From NCBI GenBank assembly GCA_022361135.1, contig JAKSBM010000227.1:1-8457 (forward strand): a stretch of DNA of 8,457 nt, in the 5' to 3' direction. How positions within the stretch are numbered: the first letter of the stretch is position 1; each line of letters opens with the position of its first letter. The notes beneath the pieces were generated by a model. It did not search any database and was not told the origin of the DNA. It saw only the letters and a list, made by a program, of their open reading frames with translations. Below are positions 5,307-8,457 of this stretch, piece by piece. The DNA comes from Desulfobacterales bacterium (lineage in GTDB: Bacteria; Desulfobacterota; Desulfobacteria; Desulfobacterales; Desulfobacteraceae). The position numbers were made by a program, and so were the translations under genes.

Positions 5307-8264
5307 ATGAATACCGGAAAAACCGACGAAATCGCGAAAACAGGGCGGGGGAAATTTATTCTATTGGGCGTGCTGGGGTTGGGGTACGGTCTTTATCTTT
5401 TAGGGGCGGGATGGCTTTTGCCCCACTTCCTTAAACCCAAGCTGGAGAATGATCTAAGCCATCGCTTCCAGCGCACCGTCACTTTGGAAAAATTGAGTCT
5501 GAATCCCTGGACCCTGGAATTGGCCCTGGAAGGGTTTGTCATCCAAGAGTTGCCCGAGGTGGCCGATCAGACCCAACGACCGTTTTTCCGGTTAGGGGGC
5601 GTGCGGGTGGATCTGGATTTAATACATTCCATCCTTTCCCGGGGGGTGAGCCTGGACCATTTGGAGGTGGATTCTCCCTTTGTTTCCATATTCCGGGATG
5701 AATCCGGTTTTAATTTTCGTTCCCTGGTTGCGGCGTTGACTGACGGGGACTCCACTTCCAAAGAGGATGCGCCCCCACCGGGGCTGCCCCGGATTTCCAT
5801 TGATCGCTTTTCCTTGGTGGGGGGCAGCTTTTGCTTCAAGGAGAAGAGGGGGGATAAATATTGTGAATATCCGGCCAACAATGAGCTGGATTTCACGGCC
5901 ACGGATTTTGTCCTGGGCCGTGGAGAGAACCCCATGGGAATTCAGTTTCGGGGACCCGGCGGTGGCCTGCTGACCCTGGATGCCCAGGTGGGGATTCACC
6001 CCCTGGACATCACCGGGAGCCTGGATATCCGGAAAACCGACCTTAAAAGGCTGGCCCAATTTGCCGAGCATCTGGTCCCGGCCCGCCTGGATAAAGGGTT
6101 CCTTGACTTTAAAACCCATTTTCGCATCCAAAGGGACGGCGGGGGACTGGCCTGGAACCTTTCCCAGGGGGAACTCAATTTGACCGACCTTGATTTGGTC
6201 CGGGGGGATCATTCCTTTGCCGGCCTGGCACGGTTGCGTCTGCCGGAATTGGAGGTGGATGGTCGCAGTCGCCGGGTTCAAGCCGGCATGTTGGAATTCC
6301 AGGGGTGTCGCCTGCTGGCTACGGTGGATTCCAAGGGAAATCTGAATCTGGCTTCCCATTTCAGTGGGCCGGAAAAGGAGGGCGCATCTGCTGCGCCCCC
6401 AACGGATTCCCCCTGGAAATGGCACCTTAAAGGCATTGATTTCAAGGAGGGAATGGTGGAATTTGTGGATGGCATGGCCACCGACGGGACCCCCTGGAAA
6501 TTCAACGCCGTTTCCCTGGAAATCGGCAGCCTGGTTCATACCTTGGACCAGCCCATTCCCTTTGCCTTTAAAACCGAAATCAATGGCCGGGGAAATTTGG
6601 AATTCAAAGGGGAACACCATGGCAGCCAAACCCAGGGGCAATTGGTTTTGGACGCCTTTGATCTGGCCTGGCTCACCCCCTATGTGGCCAACCACCTCCG
6701 GGTGGATCGGACCACCGGGATCTGCCGTGTCCAGGGGCGTGTGGGCATTGACTCAAAGCCGTTTGATGCCCGGTTTTCCGGGGATATGTCCATCCAGGAG
6801 TTCTCCCTGGCCACCCCAAGGGTAAAAACAGCCCTGGTGGGATGGAAAAATTTGGGAATCAAGGGACTGGAGCTGGGGTCCCGAAATGGAACACTCCTGG
6901 TGGATGCCATTGACCTGGAAGCGCCCCAGGGGCGGGTGGTCAAGGGGAAGGACGGCAGAACCAATCTGTCCGGACTCTTGACCCCAAAGGCCGACAAGAC
7001 AGATCCAGCCCCCAAAAAAACGGTTCCGTCTTCGTCGGAATCCAAGCCTCCATTCCAAGTGGGGGTGGCCAGGATCAATATCAAGGACGGGGCCTTCTTT
7101 TTTGTTGACCGGACCGTCTCTCCGGAATTTCGTACCAGCATCGAAGCATTTGGGGGCAGTATCAAGGGAATGGATCAACCCGACCAAGCTGCCCGGGTGA
7201 ATTTTTCCGGCAAGGTGGATCGCTATGCCCCGGTGTCCGTGGTGGGGCAGATCAAACCCTTTGCCCCGGTGGCTGAGGTCGATTTGAAATTAAATGTAAA
7301 GCAGGTGGAAATGACCTCATTCTCCCCCTATGCCGCCACCTATGCCGGTTATCCCATCGACCGGGGGCAGGTGGAGGCGGACCTGGATTATCAAATTTTG
7401 GATAACCAGCTGAAGGGGGACAACCGGGTGGTGGTTCATCAACTGGATTTGGGCCCATCTTCCAACAGCCCCAAGGCCACGGCCCTGCCCGTGAAACTGG
7501 CCATTGCCCTGATCCAGGACACCCGGGGGATCATCGATCTGGATGTGCCCGTGGCCGGGGACCTCAACGACCCCGATGTCAGCGTGGGTGGTTTGGTGGT
7601 CAAGGCATTTGTCAATGTCATGGTCAAGGCAATTGCCTCCCCCTTTGCCCTGGTGGGGGGGCTGGTGGGAAAAAGCGAAGCCCCGGACCACATTGCCTTT
7701 GAACCGGGGGACATCAAATTGTCCCCCCAGGCCGCAACCCAGTTGAAGGGATTGGTTCAGGGATTGAAAGACCGCCCCCAACTTAAGCTGAGCCTCCAGG
7801 GCCAGACATCCGGTGAGGCCGATGTCCGGGCCATGGCAAGGGCACGGGTAACAGCGGCCCTGGCTCCCATCCTGGGAGACGCTTTCCTGGAACCATTGAA
7901 GGGGGAGCAATTTGCCACCGTCCCTGAAATCCAGACCGCATTGGAAACCCTTTACCAACGGGAGACCGGGCATCCTGCCCAGGGGGTTAGGGAAAAATTG
8001 GCCTTCCCCGATGCCAATGGACTAGTTCCTCCGGAGGAAAAAATCCGGGAAGAAGCGGCCCGCCTCATGTTCACCGAATTGCTGGCCCATTTTAAACCGG
8101 CCCCGGATGCCCTGTGGAATCTTTCCCATGACCGGAGCCGGGTGGTGAAGACCTTCCTGGTGGAGACCGGGGGGATCAATGCCTCCCGTATCTATTTAAA
8201 GCAGGGAAACAAAGAAATTGCAGAGGGCAGGGGGGGCGTTCACATGTTCCTAGGGGTTGATTGA
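5307..8264 (+). CDS. DUF748 (AsmA-like) envelope protein
   Basis: 985-residue protein with one N-terminal transmembrane anchor (residues about 17-42, rich in Leu/Gly), after which the chain should be periplasmic. The order matches DUF748 proteins, relatives of AsmA/YhdP/TamB: LSLNPWTLELALEGF shortly after the anchor (the family's conserved NPxTL block), long stretches of alternating hydrophobic strands expected to form a beta-taco groove, a Lys/Pro/Ser linker around residues 562-583, the hallmark segment IDLDVPVAGDLNDPDVSVGG (about 740-760), a hydrophobic KAFVNVMVKAIASPFALVGG segment, and a C-terminal ~180-residue domain (LKDRPQLKLSLQGQTSGEAD) of OmpA-like flavour. Family length is normally about 1000-1200. 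AsmA-like proteins are linked to lipid transport or outer-membrane homeostasis; the specific role here is unknown. It sits behind a terminator and 300 nt of non-coding DNA, so it is probably transcribed separately from the transporter operon. Confidence 0.88.
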   Translation: MNTGKTDEIAKTGRGKFILLGVLGLGYGLYLLGAGWLLPHFLKPKLENDLSHRFQRTVTLEKLSLNPWTLELALEGFVIQELPEVADQTQRPFFRLGGVRVDLDLIHSILSRGVSLDHLEVDSPFVSIFRDESGFNFRSLVAALTDGDSTSKEDAPPPGLPRISIDRFSLVGGSFCFKEKRGDKYCEYPANNELDFTATDFVLGRGENPMGIQFRGPGGGLLTLDAQVGIHPLDITGSLDIRKTDLKRLAQFAEHLVPARLDKGFLDFKTHFRIQRDGGGLAWNLSQGELNLTDLDLVRGDHSFAGLARLRLPELEVDGRSRRVQAGMLEFQGCRLLATVDSKGNLNLASHFSGPEKEGASAAPPTDSPWKWHLKGIDFKEGMVEFVDGMATDGTPWKFNAVSLEIGSLVHTLDQPIPFAFKTEINGRGNLEFKGEHHGSQTQGQLVLDAFDLAWLTPYVANHLRVDRTTGICRVQGRVGIDSKPFDARFSGDMSIQEFSLATPRVKTALVGWKNLGIKGLELGSRNGTLLVDAIDLEAPQGRVVKGKDGRTNLSGLLTPKADKTDPAPKKTVPSSSESKPPFQVGVARINIKDGAFFFVDRTVSPEFRTSIEAFGGSIKGMDQPDQAARVNFSGKVDRYAPVSVVGQIKPFAPVAEVDLKLNVKQVEMTSFSPYAATYAGYPIDRGQVEADLDYQILDNQLKGDNRVVVHQLDLGPSSNSPKATALPVKLAIALIQDTRGIIDLDVPVAGDLNDPDVSVGGLVVKAFVNVMVKAIASPFALVGGLVGKSEAPDHIAFEPGDIKLSPQAATQLKGLVQGLKDRPQLKLSLQGQTSGEADVRAMARARVTAALAPILGDAFLEPLKGEQFATVPEIQTALETLYQRETGHPAQGVREKLAFPDANGLVPPEEKIREEAARLMFTELLAHFKPAPDALWNLSHDRSRVVKTFLVETGGINASRIYLKQGNKEIAEGRGGVHMFLGVD

Positions 8265-8347
8265 TCGGGGAATCGGTCCATGGAATCTTTTGGCTTTTTC
8301 CGGTACCCTGGGCCCTGCACCAAGGAAACACACAAAGGAATCAACAT
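8265..8347. other. Short intergenic gap with a ribosome binding site
   Basis: 83 nt between the DUF748 stop and the next start. No hairpin followed by a T-run is visible, so read-through from the DUF748 gene is possible. The only clear signal is AAAGGA (8334-8339), 8 nt before ATG 8348. Confidence 0.5.
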
Positions 8348-8457
8348 ATGGAATATGAAGTGCATCGGGCCGGGGGAATATTTAAGGGGGATGGAACATG
8401 GGACGGGGTATTCTGGAAGCATATCCCCGGGTTGAAATTGAAGAATCACATGGGTGA
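8348..8457 (+). CDS. Partial gene, possible carbohydrate-binding family 9-like protein (N-terminus only)
   Basis: An open frame of 36 codons starts at ATG 8348, with AAAGGA (8334-8339) well placed 8 nt upstream, and runs off the window end. The visible residues include GDGTWDGVFWKHIPGLKL, which recalls the opening of carbohydrate-binding family 9-like (CBM9-type) proteins, where an aspartate-glycine turn and W-x-x-x-x-W precede a beta-sandwich core. No signal peptide is seen in the first residues, as in the cytosolic-looking members of that group. The frame, ribosome site and codon style match the neighbours, so a real gene is likely; the family call rests on a short stretch and is tentative. 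Confidence 0.6.
   Translation, partial: MEYEVHRAGGIFKGDGTWDGVFWKHIPGLKLKNHMG

Noticed and set aside
5619..6695. Long open frame on the - strand (358 codons) inside the DUF748 gene
   Set aside because: It lies wholly antisense to a well-supported gene, its translation is Gly/Pro/His/Gln-rich without domain features, and such frames are common opposite GC-rich genes.

Overview
The window is a GC-rich, gene-dense stretch from a Gram-negative bacterium. An inner-membrane-anchored, AsmA-like DUF748 protein implies an outer membrane. A cobalamin-dependent mutase-like enzyme beside peptide-transport genes suggests an anaerobe or facultative anaerobe. A sulfate-reducer-like member of Desulfobacterota would fit the overall style, but this is an impression and no marker gene is present to prove it. 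All six recognised genes, plus the start of another, are on the + strand.

Positions 1-4930 look like the 3' end of one operon: a 5'-truncated oligopeptide/dipeptide ABC ATPase gene (2-838), a second OppF/DppF-type ATPase gene (835-1830), a divergent pyrroline-5-carboxylate reductase (ProC) homologue (1827-2663), a 595-residue protein with a C-terminal cobalamin-binding domain and an unrecognised N-terminal part (2653-4440), and a small gamma-glutamylcyclotransferase-like protein (4481-4930). The first two junctions are ATGA stop/start overlaps, the third overlaps by 11 nt, and the last gap is 40 nt. An 11-bp hairpin followed by eight T (4952-5013) plausibly ends this transcript. Permease and substrate-binding genes would be expected upstream of the window.

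Positions 4931-5306 are non-coding, with the terminator, several short hairpins and an imperfect duplicated segment. A separate long gene follows (5307-8264), encoding the DUF748/AsmA-like envelope protein. After an 83-nt gap a last gene starts at 8348 and runs off the window; its first 36 residues resemble the start of carbohydrate-binding family 9-like proteins.

Inferred system: a peptide-type importer brings in an amino-acid-like or gamma-glutamyl compound, which a B12-dependent carbon-skeleton mutase, a ProC-fold oxidoreductase with an altered substrate pocket, and a gamma-glutamyl cyclotransferase then process. The substrate is not determined by the sequence. The mutase/ProC-like pair is the best candidate for an undescribed pathway. 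A second strong signal is that the first ATPase gene looks mosaic: an OppF-like 5' half and an OppD-like 3' half, with a codon-usage switch at the same point.
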